A stretch of DNA of 5,436 nt from Synergistaceae bacterium (lineage in GTDB: Bacteria; Synergistota; Synergistia; Synergistales; Aminobacteriaceae), in contig WRNQ01000110.1 in NCBI GenBank assembly GCA_009776565.1, positions 517 through 5,952 of the forward strand, given 5' to 3'. Positions 1 to 5,436 of this stretch are shown one piece after another. Made by a program: the position numbers and the translations under genes. The notes beneath the pieces were generated by a model. The model worked only from the letters and a program-made list of their open reading frames with translations. It was not told where the DNA came from and did no database searches. Numbering within the stretch: the first letter of the stretch is position 1; every line of letters begins with the position of its first letter.

Positions 1-587
1 CTCGCCATATTGGCGTTTAAATCCGGATGATGATAATCTATTCCAGAATCTATCACGGCAACGCATATATTGCCGCTGCCCGTAGCATGTTCCCAAACCT
101 GCGGCATTCCTATATTCTGCATTCCCCAAAGCTCTTCAAAGTGAGTGTCGTCAGGTATTAAAGCTTCAGAATTACTTAAAATTGAATTGTTCGTAACCTG
201 TGATTCCGCTGCGTTGAAATGATGTCTTATATAGTTGGGTTGCACACTTTTTACATTCGGATTGTTAGCAAGTTCCGCTATCAATTCTCCGGTATTTTTT
301 GACTCTGATCTCAGATGAACTATCATGTTGTTTGATACGCTTCTTATTTCTGCAAATGTTCCGAGGGATTCAAGGCCGGCTGACTCAGCAAACGACTCTG
401 CCATAGCATTTAACGCCTCGGAGTATGTACTCAGGCTTAGAGCGCCCATTCCCGAATCCGAGTAAGAATTATCAATTACAACAATGATTTCTCCCTCAAC
501 ATATTCTTTGTCATAATCATCATGCGCAAAGACGGAGGATGCGCATAACAACAGCAGGATTAAGGGAAATATAAATTTTTTTATCAA
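1..587 (-). CDS. S8 (subtilisin-family) serine protease, secreted, N-terminal part only
   Basis: This frame stays open from a TTG at 587 to the window edge, giving 195 residues of a longer protein. Residues 1-21 are a signal peptide: basic MIKK, a leucine-rich core, and a likely signal peptidase I site after VFA (Ala21). Residues about 31-120 look like an inhibitor_I9-type propeptide, starting EGEIIVVI and ending NPNVKSVQPNYI. The mature domain begins near 145 (IPDDTHFEELWGMQNIG), and VAVIDSGIDYHHPDL holds the catalytic Asp180. The catalytic His and Ser regions and the C-terminus are outside the window. The start is TTG because GAGGTG sits 6 nt upstream; the only other in-frame start after the TGA stop at 612-614 is a GTG inside that Shine-Dalgarno. 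It lies 42 nt after ftsH on the same strand, so co-transcription is likely. Family assignment is strong. Substrate is unknown, and secretion with self-processing is inferred from family knowledge. Confidence 0.9.
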   Translation of the reverse strand, partial: MIKKFIFPLILLLLCASSVFAHDDYDKEYVEGEIIVVIDNSYSDSGMGALSLSTYSEALNAMAESFAESAGLESLGTFAEIRSVSNNMIVHLRSESKNTGELIAELANNPNVKSVQPNYIRHHFNAAESQVTNNSILSNSEALIPDDTHFEELWGMQNIGMPQVWEHATGSGNICVAVIDSGIDYHHPDLNANMA

Positions 588-593
588 TTTAAA

Positions 594-599
594 CACCTC
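594..599 (-). promoter_or_regulatory. Ribosome binding site of the S8 protease
   Basis: On the minus strand the sequence reads GAGGTG, followed by 6 nt (TTTAAA) and then TTG. The good match and spacing decide for the TTG start at 587, in a gene with no ATG near its signal peptide. Confidence 0.7.
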
Positions 600-629
600 G
601 GAGTTATAATATCATTCCAGAATATTTTA

Positions 630-2570
630 TCATAAAATTATTTCTTCTTCCTTGTCTTCTTCACCGGCTAATCCAGACTCCACTTCCTCATAACTTTTCT
701 GTTGAATAGATTCGGGTTCTTTATTATTTTCAACAGTTTCTGTACTCTTATCTTCTTTCGGAGGTAGCTCTTCCCCGTCGACAAGTTTCTGAAATTCCAC
801 CCCGTCAAGCACTTCACGATCCAACAATACTTCCGCTATGTGGCAAAGCATTTCCTCGTTATCCTTCAATATTTCATGAGCTTTTTCATGACAGTTATCA
901 ATTATGCTCTTTACTTCCTGATCGATGACACATGCAATTTCATTGCTGTAATTTCTGTCCTCTGCGGCTATGTCGCGACCTAAAAACACTTCCTCGTGTT
1001 TACGCCCATGTTTTACCAGTCCAAGCCGTTCGCTCATCCCAAGTTCCATAACCATCTGGCGCGCCATACGGGAAGCTCGGTCAAGGTCGTTAGCCGCGCC
1101 GCTTGTGACATCTCCAAAGATAATCTCTTCAGCTGCGCGTCCTGCAAGAAGTATGCTTATTCTCCCAAGCATATCCTTGCGCGATATAAGAAAACGGTCT
1201 TCTTCGGGCAATTGAAGGGTGTAGCCAAGCGCGGCGTGCCCCCTTGGTATAATAGATATCTTATGCACAGGGTCGCTGTCTGGAAGATGTTTTGCCACGA
1301 GAGAATGCCCCACTTCATGAAACGCTATAATTCTTTTTTCCTTTTCGCTTATAAGCCTGCTTTTTCTCTCAGGCCCCGCAATTACACGGTCTATGCCCTC
1401 TTCAAAATCCTCCATCGCGATACATGGGTTTCCGCGCCTTGTGGCTAAAAGAGCCGCCTCATTTATCAGATTCGCAAGATCAGCTCCAACTAACCCCGGG
1501 GTTCTGCGCGCTATCACGCTAAGTTTCACGTCACTGCAAAGCGTTTTATTTATCGCATGTACTTTTAGTATCTCTTCACGTCCTTTAACGTCGGGACGGT
1601 CCACTACTATCTGCCTGTCAAAACGCCCGGGACGCAACAACGCGGGATCAAGGATATCCGGCCTGTTTGTTGCGGCTATTAGTATAATCCCTGATGAATC
1701 ATCAAAACCGTCAAGTTCGACAAGCAGTTGATTCAAAGTTTGCTCGCGCTCATCGTGTCCTCCGCCAAGCCCGGCGCCTCGCTGACGTCCAACAGCATCC
1801 ATTTCGTCCACAAATATTAAGCAAGGTTGGTATTTTCTTGCCTGTTCAAAAAGATCCCTTACGCGGGAAGCTCCTACTCCCACAAACATTTCAACGAAAT
1901 CCGAACCGCTGACGCTGAAAAACGCGACATCAGCTTCGCCTGCCGCCGCGCGCGCAAGAAGAGTTTTTCCTGTGCCGGGAGGTCCAAGCATGAGCACTCC
2001 CCTTGGAACTTTGGCGCCAAGCGATTGAAATTTTGATGGATCTTTAAGAAAAAGGATGACTTCCTGCAGCTCTTCTTTAGCTTCATCACAACCTGCGACA
2101 TCTTTAAACGTAACTTTTGGGCGGTTGTCAAGAAATAATTTGGCTTTGCTTTTTCCAAAGGACATTACCCGGCCGCCGCCGCCTTGCATGTTGTAAATGA
2201 AAAACAGCCAGATACCTATTATTAAAAGAGTTGGAACCAAAGAGGAAAGCACGGACATCCACCATGAAGCTTTTTCCGGAGGCTTTATAGTCACGTCAAC
2301 ACCCTTTTTAGCTGCTTCAGCAACTATGTTACCCGGCTCTATTATGTTTACAGTATACGGTGTTCTATCAGTAAGTTCTCCCGTAATAACGTCTTCCTGA
2401 ACTATAGCTGTCTTGATTCTATTAGCCTCAAGAGCTCTTACAAACTCGCTGTAAGTAAATTGCTTAGATTCTAAAATTGAGCCTGATGGCGTCATTAAAT
2501 TATTGGCAAGACTGACTAATACAACAATTATTATCAAATATAGCCCAAAATTCTTAATCATACGTCCCAA
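630..2570 (-). CDS. ftsH: ATP-dependent zinc metalloprotease FtsH
   Basis: FtsH is a hexameric inner-membrane AAA+ protease that extracts and degrades membrane and unfolded soluble proteins. The 646 residues are full length for the family. A first membrane helix lies at about 8-23, an extracytoplasmic FtsH_ext domain at about 30-100, and a second helix at about 103-126. The AAA+ module shows Walker A GPPGTGKT (196-203), the pore motif FVG (229-231), Walker B LIFVDE (251-256), and the second region of homology with likely arginine fingers Arg313 and Arg316. The M41 peptidase part has HEVGH (418-422; most members have HEAGH) and Asp495 as probable third zinc ligand. The last ~45 residues are a low-complexity acidic tail ending EEEIIL. 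The TTG at 2570 is preceded by GGAGG at 10 nt; an ATG three codons later (2561) is possible but lies 19 nt from that site. The gene follows hpt by 20 nt and has all key catalytic residues. Confidence 0.98.
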   Translation of the reverse strand: MGRMIKNFGLYLIIIVVLVSLANNLMTPSGSILESKQFTYSEFVRALEANRIKTAIVQEDVITGELTDRTPYTVNIIEPGNIVAEAAKKGVDVTIKPPEKASWWMSVLSSLVPTLLIIGIWLFFIYNMQGGGGRVMSFGKSKAKLFLDNRPKVTFKDVAGCDEAKEELQEVILFLKDPSKFQSLGAKVPRGVLMLGPPGTGKTLLARAAAGEADVAFFSVSGSDFVEMFVGVGASRVRDLFEQARKYQPCLIFVDEMDAVGRQRGAGLGGGHDEREQTLNQLLVELDGFDDSSGIILIAATNRPDILDPALLRPGRFDRQIVVDRPDVKGREEILKVHAINKTLCSDVKLSVIARRTPGLVGADLANLINEAALLATRRGNPCIAMEDFEEGIDRVIAGPERKSRLISEKEKRIIAFHEVGHSLVAKHLPDSDPVHKISIIPRGHAALGYTLQLPEEDRFLISRKDMLGRISILLAGRAAEEIIFGDVTSGAANDLDRASRMARQMVMELGMSERLGLVKHGRKHEEVFLGRDIAAEDRNYSNEIACVIDQEVKSIIDNCHEKAHEILKDNEEMLCHIAEVLLDREVLDGVEFQKLVDGEELPPKEDKSTETVENNKEPESIQQKSYEEVESGLAGEEDKEEEIIL

Positions 2571-2580
2571 AAATAAAACG

Positions 2581-2585
2581 CCTCC
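2581..2585 (-). promoter_or_regulatory. Ribosome binding site of ftsH
   Basis: GGAGG on the minus strand lies 10 nt before TTG (2570) and 19 nt before ATG (2561), which favours the TTG start. It is 5 nt past the hpt stop codon, consistent with translational coupling of hpt and ftsH. Confidence 0.6.
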
Positions 2586-2590
2586 ATTTC

Positions 2591-3142
2591 TTAAATCCGG
2601 ACTGGTTCAGCTATACGAATATCGGGAAGATGTCTCCACTTTCCAGAATAATCAAGTCCATATCCGATTACAAATTTATCAGGGATATTGAACCCGCAAT
2701 AATCAATTGATACGGGTACTTTCCGCCGTTCTTCCTTGTTGAGCAAAGTACAAACCTTAATGCTTGCCGGCGAGCGTCTTTCAAGTATGCTCAACAAGTA
2801 TGACATAGTTAAACCTGTATCAATTATATCTTCAACTATTATCACATTTTTGTTTTCTATATAAGTGTCCAGGTCCTTTATTATACGAACTACGCCGCTT
2901 GATTTTGTGTCTGATCCGTATGACGAAATGACCATAAAATCCATGCGGACATCAATATCATGACCTAAAGCCCTCACCAGGTCAGCAACAAATATTGCAG
3001 AACCTTTAAGTATACCAACTACAAATAGTTCCTGCCCGATATTTTCTTTTATAAAGTCTTTACTTATCTCTTCAGCTATTTCAACAACGCGAGCTGATAT
3101 TTGGTCTCTTGTAAAAAGGATGTCTCCTATCTTGTAGTTCAT
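2591..3142 (-). CDS. hpt: Hypoxanthine (guanine) phosphoribosyltransferase
   Basis: This cytoplasmic purine-salvage enzyme transfers ribose-5-phosphate from PRPP to hypoxanthine, and usually also guanine, giving IMP or GMP. At 183 residues it is normal for bacterial Hpt. The pyrophosphate-binding loop is GILKGS (43-48). The flexible-loop segment SSYGS is at 73-77. The PRPP motif VIIVEDIIDTGLT (100-112) contains the acidic pair Glu104/Asp105 and the probable catalytic Asp108. Lys136 in LLNKEERR should contact the purine 6-oxo group. The C-terminal DKFVIGYGLDY (155-165) supplies the base-stacking Phe157 and Asp164. The ATG at 3142 has AGGAG 10 nt upstream. It sits between tilS and ftsH, an order conserved in many Gram-positive bacteria (B. 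subtilis tilS-hprT-ftsH). Whether guanine is also used cannot be told from sequence; xanthine use is less likely. Confidence 0.96.
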   Translation of the reverse strand: MNYKIGDILFTRDQISARVVEIAEEISKDFIKENIGQELFVVGILKGSAIFVADLVRALGHDIDVRMDFMVISSYGSDTKSSGVVRIIKDLDTYIENKNVIIVEDIIDTGLTMSYLLSILERRSPASIKVCTLLNKEERRKVPVSIDYCGFNIPDKFVIGYGLDYSGKWRHLPDIRIAEPVRI

Positions 3143-3152
3143 CCATAATTCA

Positions 3153-3157
3153 CTCCT
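3153..3157 (-). promoter_or_regulatory. Ribosome binding site of hpt
   Basis: AGGAG on the minus strand lies 10 nt before the ATG at 3142. It picks this ATG over an out-of-frame ATG that begins 4 nt earlier (3146). Its upstream edge touches a small palindrome at 3156-3166. Confidence 0.55.
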
Positions 3158-3211
3158 GCTCAGCAGTCAAAAAATCAAATATAGAATTGCCCACAGAACA
3201 TATATTTTACA

Positions 3212-4195
3212 CTATTTTTGAACTACAAACACAAGCTCTCCGGTTTTCGCATAAATTGTCACGTTTTTTTGCCATTGAAACTCAAATCTCCCCGAGCGCT
3301 TAATAAGGTCGGACAATAGTTTAGTCCTTTGTCTGTTTAAACTTTTTATGTCAAGTATTCTGCCAATTTCACGTATTAGAATTTTCATCTCTCCTTCGCT
3401 AAGCAGACGAATTTCCTTAATATTAAAAAATATTGCTCCGGTCGGTTTTTCGTGACAAAGCGAATTAAGCAGATCTCTTCCAATTTGTTCTTCTTTCTCT
3501 CTCCAAAAATTCATTTCCTCCGATAAAGCCGCAATATGATCAACAACCTGCGAATTAAATGAATTTTGAATCAATGGAATGATAACATTGCGGAGCTTGT
3601 TGCGTAAGTATAGACTTTCATAATTTGTGGAGTCTTCGCGCCACTTTATTCCATTTCTCACAAGCATGGACCGCAGAGTACGCCTTGCAAATCCAAGAAG
3701 CGGGCGAAAAAACACCCCTCGTCGTTCAGGAATTCCAACAAGCCCTCTTACACCTGTCCCCCGGAAAATATTTAAAAGCACAGTTTCAACTGTGTCATTG
3801 CGATTATGACCTAAAGCCACCCCATAAGCGGAATAACTTTTATAGACATCCTCCAGAAAGCAGTATCTGAGACGTCGCGCAGCCATCTCTATTGATTCGC
3901 CTTTCAGAGCAAGACCAGGAACATCAATATATTCAACGACACACTCGATACCCCATTGCGATGCTAATTTACTAACAAATTCAGCGTCTTTGCGCGAAGC
4001 AAAGCCGCGTATCCCATGCTCGATGTGCGCTGCTATTATTTCCCCGTTCCAGTAGGATTTGAAAAGCCACAATAGCGCAACAGAGTCAGCTCCGCCTGAT
4101 ACCGCAACGATAACCCGTTCGGCGCCCTGAAGTCCAAAGTGATGAACCGCATTTAAAAATTTTTCTTTTTCAAGCCTGTTTTTTTCGTATAACAT
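3212..4195 (-). CDS. tilS: tRNA(Ile)-lysidine synthase TilS, compact form
   Basis: TilS uses ATP and lysine to convert C34 of the CAU-anticodon isoleucine tRNA to lysidine, switching it from methionine to isoleucine identity and to reading AUA codons. The N-terminal PP-loop ATPase domain has SGGADS at 33-38. It is followed by the family blocks AHIEHGIRG (56-64), ARRLRY (106-111), LGHNRNDTVETVLLNIFRGT (128-147), FRPLL (163-167) and REDSTN (186-191) with RNKLRN (198-203). Residues about 215-327 form a helical linker and a short C-terminal part. At 327 residues it is about 100 shorter than E. coli TilS and close in size to the Aquifex enzyme, which lacks the last domain, so it is compact rather than broken. 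The ATG at 4195 lies inside the end of the upstream gene (26-nt overlap) behind a good Shine-Dalgarno. It is expected to be essential wherever AUA decoding depends on lysidine. Confidence 0.96.
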   Translation of the reverse strand: MLYEKNRLEKEKFLNAVHHFGLQGAERVIVAVSGGADSVALLWLFKSYWNGEIIAAHIEHGIRGFASRKDAEFVSKLASQWGIECVVEYIDVPGLALKGESIEMAARRLRYCFLEDVYKSYSAYGVALGHNRNDTVETVLLNIFRGTGVRGLVGIPERRGVFFRPLLGFARRTLRSMLVRNGIKWREDSTNYESLYLRNKLRNVIIPLIQNSFNSQVVDHIAALSEEMNFWREKEEQIGRDLLNSLCHEKPTGAIFFNIKEIRLLSEGEMKILIREIGRILDIKSLNRQRTKLLSDLIKRSGRFEFQWQKNVTIYAKTGELVFVVQK

Positions 4196-5282
4196 TTATT
4201 ATTATCACCTCGGGAGGAGTTAAAAATCGGACCGGAGGTCCCCAGTATCCTGTTCCATTACTTACATACAATAAACTGTCCTTATGAACGGACAATCCTT
4301 GACTTGCCCCGTTAACAAAACCCACCACATATCCAAAAGGCCAGATTTGACCGCCGTGCGTATGCCCCGAAAGCTGGAGGTCAAACAAGCCTGTGGTATC
4401 CTCGTAAACGTGGGGCTGATGCTTTAAAAATAAAACAAACTTTTTTCGCATATCGTCCGGCAAAGATGAAAGAAGGTTAAAGACATCACTCTGATTTGAA
4501 ACCAACGAGCGTCCGGGGTCATCAACTCCGGCTATAACCAAAGCGCCAAGATCATACCACTCGGAACGTAATACTACATATCCCGCTCTGCGTATAAAAT
4601 CAACAGCCTGTTCCAGCCCCGCATAATTTTCATGATTTCCGGTCACGGCAAATCTGCCGAGAGGTGTTTTCACAGAATCAAGCATTTTAATAAAATACTC
4701 GTCATCCTGGAGAATAGCTTCCACGATGTCCCCTGTCAAGACTATCAAATCGGGTGAGGCCGCGCTGGTTATCTCCATAGTCTTGACCAGTTTTTTTGAG
4801 TCGAATGTTCTTCCTATATGAAGGTCGGATATTTGCACTATCCTTATCGAGTCGGTATCGACCGGTAATTTTTCCGTTTGGATGGATATTTCAATAGTCT
4901 TGATATCCTTCGCCTCGAAATAGCCATAGCAAAATATAGCGGACGTAAGGATGAATACAAATAGTAATTTATATTTGGAGTTAATTCTTGTTCTCAGCGT
5001 AAACCGGAGAATAATGCCGATAATGTCAATCACCAAAAGGAGCATGAACGAATAAACCGTAAATGGCATGTATATATACCCGAAAATGGCAAGCAATACC
5101 GGCGTGTTTATTTCAAATATTCTCGGGACAGTTAACCCCCAGGTGACGACGGAAAACGAAATCACTGCCCAAATGACTGCGGGTTTTACTCCCAACCCTT
5201 TCCACATTCTGCAGCATAAGTAAAACGCCATTCCGATAACACAGAACGGCAATAGCATTATGCTAATCGGGATATTCAACAA
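4170..5282 (-). CDS. Membrane-anchored metallophosphoesterase, YkuE/YaeI-like
   Basis: This is a calcineurin-like, two-metal phosphoesterase behind a multi-helix membrane anchor. Hydrophobic segments at about 3-22, 36-52, 60-77, 78-94 and 106-122 suggest five helices. The catalytic domain starts near 145 and has every metal-ligand block: SDLHIG (Asp153, His155), TGD (Asp185), GNHE (Asn216, His217), KHQPH (His288) and GHTHGG (His307, His309). The late motif YVSNGTGYWGPPVRF (339-353) is typical of the YkuE/YaeI branch. With five helices the domain would face outward if the N-terminus is cytoplasmic, but this depends on an uncertain helix count. The substrate is not known; lipid or cell-wall phosphates are guesses from related proteins. 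TTG at 5282 is chosen because AAGGAGA lies 8 nt upstream; the next codon is also TTG, and the first ATG is at codon 9, inside the first helix. The 3' end overlaps tilS by 26 nt. Confidence 0.9.
   Translation of the reverse strand: MLNIPISIMLLPFCVIGMAFYLCCRMWKGLGVKPAVIWAVISFSVVTWGLTVPRIFEINTPVLLAIFGYIYMPFTVYSFMLLLVIDIIGIILRFTLRTRINSKYKLLFVFILTSAIFCYGYFEAKDIKTIEISIQTEKLPVDTDSIRIVQISDLHIGRTFDSKKLVKTMEITSAASPDLIVLTGDIVEAILQDDEYFIKMLDSVKTPLGRFAVTGNHENYAGLEQAVDFIRRAGYVVLRSEWYDLGALVIAGVDDPGRSLVSNQSDVFNLLSSLPDDMRKKFVLFLKHQPHVYEDTTGLFDLQLSGHTHGGQIWPFGYVVGFVNGASQGLSVHKDSLLYVSNGTGYWGPPVRFLTPPEVIIINVIRKKQA
4204..4211 (-). promoter_or_regulatory. Ribosome binding site of tilS, inside the upstream gene
   Basis: GAGGTGAT on the minus strand is a near-complete anti-SD match and precedes the tilS ATG by 8 nt. 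It lies within the last codons of the phosphoesterase gene, where it encodes part of the PEVIII stretch, so tilS is probably translated by coupling to that gene. Confidence 0.7.
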
Positions 5283-5290
5283 TAATCAAA

Positions 5291-5297
5291 TCTCCTT
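5291..5297 (-). promoter_or_regulatory. Ribosome binding site of the metallophosphoesterase
   Basis: AAGGAGA on the minus strand is followed by 8 nt and then TTG TTG. It supports the TTG at 5282 as start, keeping the full first membrane helix. The site lies only 12 nt from the end of the heptamer repeats. Confidence 0.7.
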
Positions 5298-5309
5298 TGA
5301 CATCAAATA

Positions 5310-5335
5310 CAGTGGTCAGTGGTCAGTAGTCAGTA
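5310..5335. repeat. Heptamer tandem repeat (CAGTGGT / CAGTAGT)
   Basis: Two copies of CAGTGGT, one CAGTAGT and a partial CAGTA follow one another without spacers. The 7-bp unit and its position in an intergenic region resemble the short tandemly repeated repetitive (STRR) heptamers described in cyanobacteria. No function can be read from it. It lies directly upstream of the phosphoesterase gene. Confidence 0.9.
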
Positions 5336-5359
5336 AAAGACAAAGACAAAGACAAAGAC
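5336..5359. repeat. Hexamer tandem repeat (AAAGAC x4)
   Basis: Four perfect AAAGAC units directly abut the heptamer array, and the last one runs into the GC-rich repeat that follows. On the minus strand this reads as GTCTTT repeats, a pyrimidine-rich tract upstream of the phosphoesterase gene. Slippage could change the copy number between strains. Confidence 0.9.
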
Positions 5360-5436
5360 CACCCCGTAGCTTCCACCCCACTCCGGAGGAAAAAGTCCCC
5401 GGGAGTGGCAGACGACCACCCCGTCGCTTCGCGCCA
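5357..5436. repeat. GC-rich repeat unit with 57-bp spacing, cut by the window edge
   Basis: A 17-mer GACCACCCCGTAGCTTC at 5357-5373 recurs at 5414-5430 as GACCACCCCGTCGCTTC, with 16 of 17 bases identical and a 57-bp offset. Between the copies lies a hairpin (5378-5408). The second copy starts what may be another unit, which leaves the window. The composition is clearly more GC-rich than the genes. It may belong to an interspersed or tandem palindromic repeat family; no open reading frame or transposase is visible. Confidence 0.75.
5378..5408. repeat. Imperfect hairpin inside the GC-rich repeat
   Basis: CCACTCC (5378-5384) pairs with GGAGTGG (5402-5408). Further in, GG (5385-5386) pairs with CC (5399-5400) and GGA (5388-5390) with TCC (5396-5398). 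This leaves a 5-nt loop (AAAAG) and single bulges at A5387 and G5401, about 12 base pairs in all. No T-run follows on either strand, so it does not look like an intrinsic terminator. Confidence 0.7.

Noticed and set aside
530..587. Lipoprotein signal in the S8 protease (LLLLC)
   Set aside because: The residue before Cys15 is Leu, unlike a normal lipobox with Gly/Ala/Ser, while VFA at 19-21 is a good signal peptidase I site.
624..638. Palindrome ATTTTAT-C-ATAAAAT over the ftsH stop codon as terminator
   Set aside because: It has a 1-nt centre, an A/T-only stem and no following T-run on the minus strand; it also includes the stop codon. It is more likely chance in AT-rich DNA.
996..1448. Plus-strand 150-codon open frame, and other plus-strand frames across ftsH and tilS
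   Set aside because: They lie antisense to well-identified genes, have no recognisable domain, and overlap the conserved FtsH and TilS coding sequence completely.
1874..2158. Minus-strand 94-codon frame inside ftsH
   Set aside because: It overlaps the AAA+ core of ftsH in another frame and shows low-complexity basic sequence with no family signature.
3156..3166. Palindrome CTGCT-C-AGCAG upstream of hpt as operator or terminator
   Set aside because: Only 11 bp, with at most four pairs around a 3-nt loop, and no T-run follows on the minus strand; too short to claim a site.
5378..5408. GC-rich hairpin as an intrinsic terminator
   Set aside because: No T-run follows the stem on either strand, and the flanking 17-mer repeats fit a repeat element better.
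5310..5436. CRISPR array
   Set aside because: Units are 6-7 bp in tandem without spacers, and the 17-mer occurs only twice; there is no repeat-spacer pattern and no cas gene.

Overview
The window carries five genes, all on the minus strand and tightly packed. In transcription order they are: a membrane-anchored metallophosphoesterase (5282-4170), tilS (4195-3212), hpt (3142-2591), ftsH (2570-630), and the N-terminal 195 residues of a secreted subtilisin-family (S8) serine protease (587 to the left edge, cut off by it). Gaps are small: a 26-nt overlap, then 69, 20 and 42 nt. No convincing intrinsic terminator lies between the genes, so they read as one operon or a closely coupled set. The plus-strand open frames inside ftsH, tilS and hpt are antisense shadows.

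The organism is a bacterium of moderate to low G+C by eye, with Shine-Dalgarno-led genes and frequent TTG starts (probably three of five genes). The tilS-hpt-ftsH order is widespread in Firmicutes and related phyla. The FtsH N-terminus (a WWM...SSL.PTLL second membrane segment followed by MQGGGG.VMSF.KSKAK) and the [10 protein letters not shown] stretch resemble, from memory, FtsH of Synergistota. This assignment is a guess that was not tested by any search.

Region by region: 1-587 is the protease start, with signal peptide, I9-like propeptide and the catalytic-Asp motif. 630-2570 is a complete FtsH. 2591-3142 is a complete hypoxanthine phosphoribosyltransferase. 3212-4195 is a compact tRNA(Ile)-lysidine synthase. 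4170-5282 is a YkuE/YaeI-like phosphoesterase with about five N-terminal membrane helices. 5283-5436 is non-coding: after the ribosome binding site comes a stack of short tandem repeats (a heptamer, then a hexamer), followed by a GC-rich hairpin unit whose flanking 17-mer recurs 57 bp later and runs off the window.

Functionally the central trio joins translation fidelity (AUA decoding through lysidine), purine salvage (IMP/GMP formation) and membrane protein quality control. The two outer genes encode a membrane-tethered phosphoesterase and an exported protease, so the cluster leans towards the cell envelope. Nothing here is clearly a new system. The least explained part is the repeat stack upstream of the first gene.
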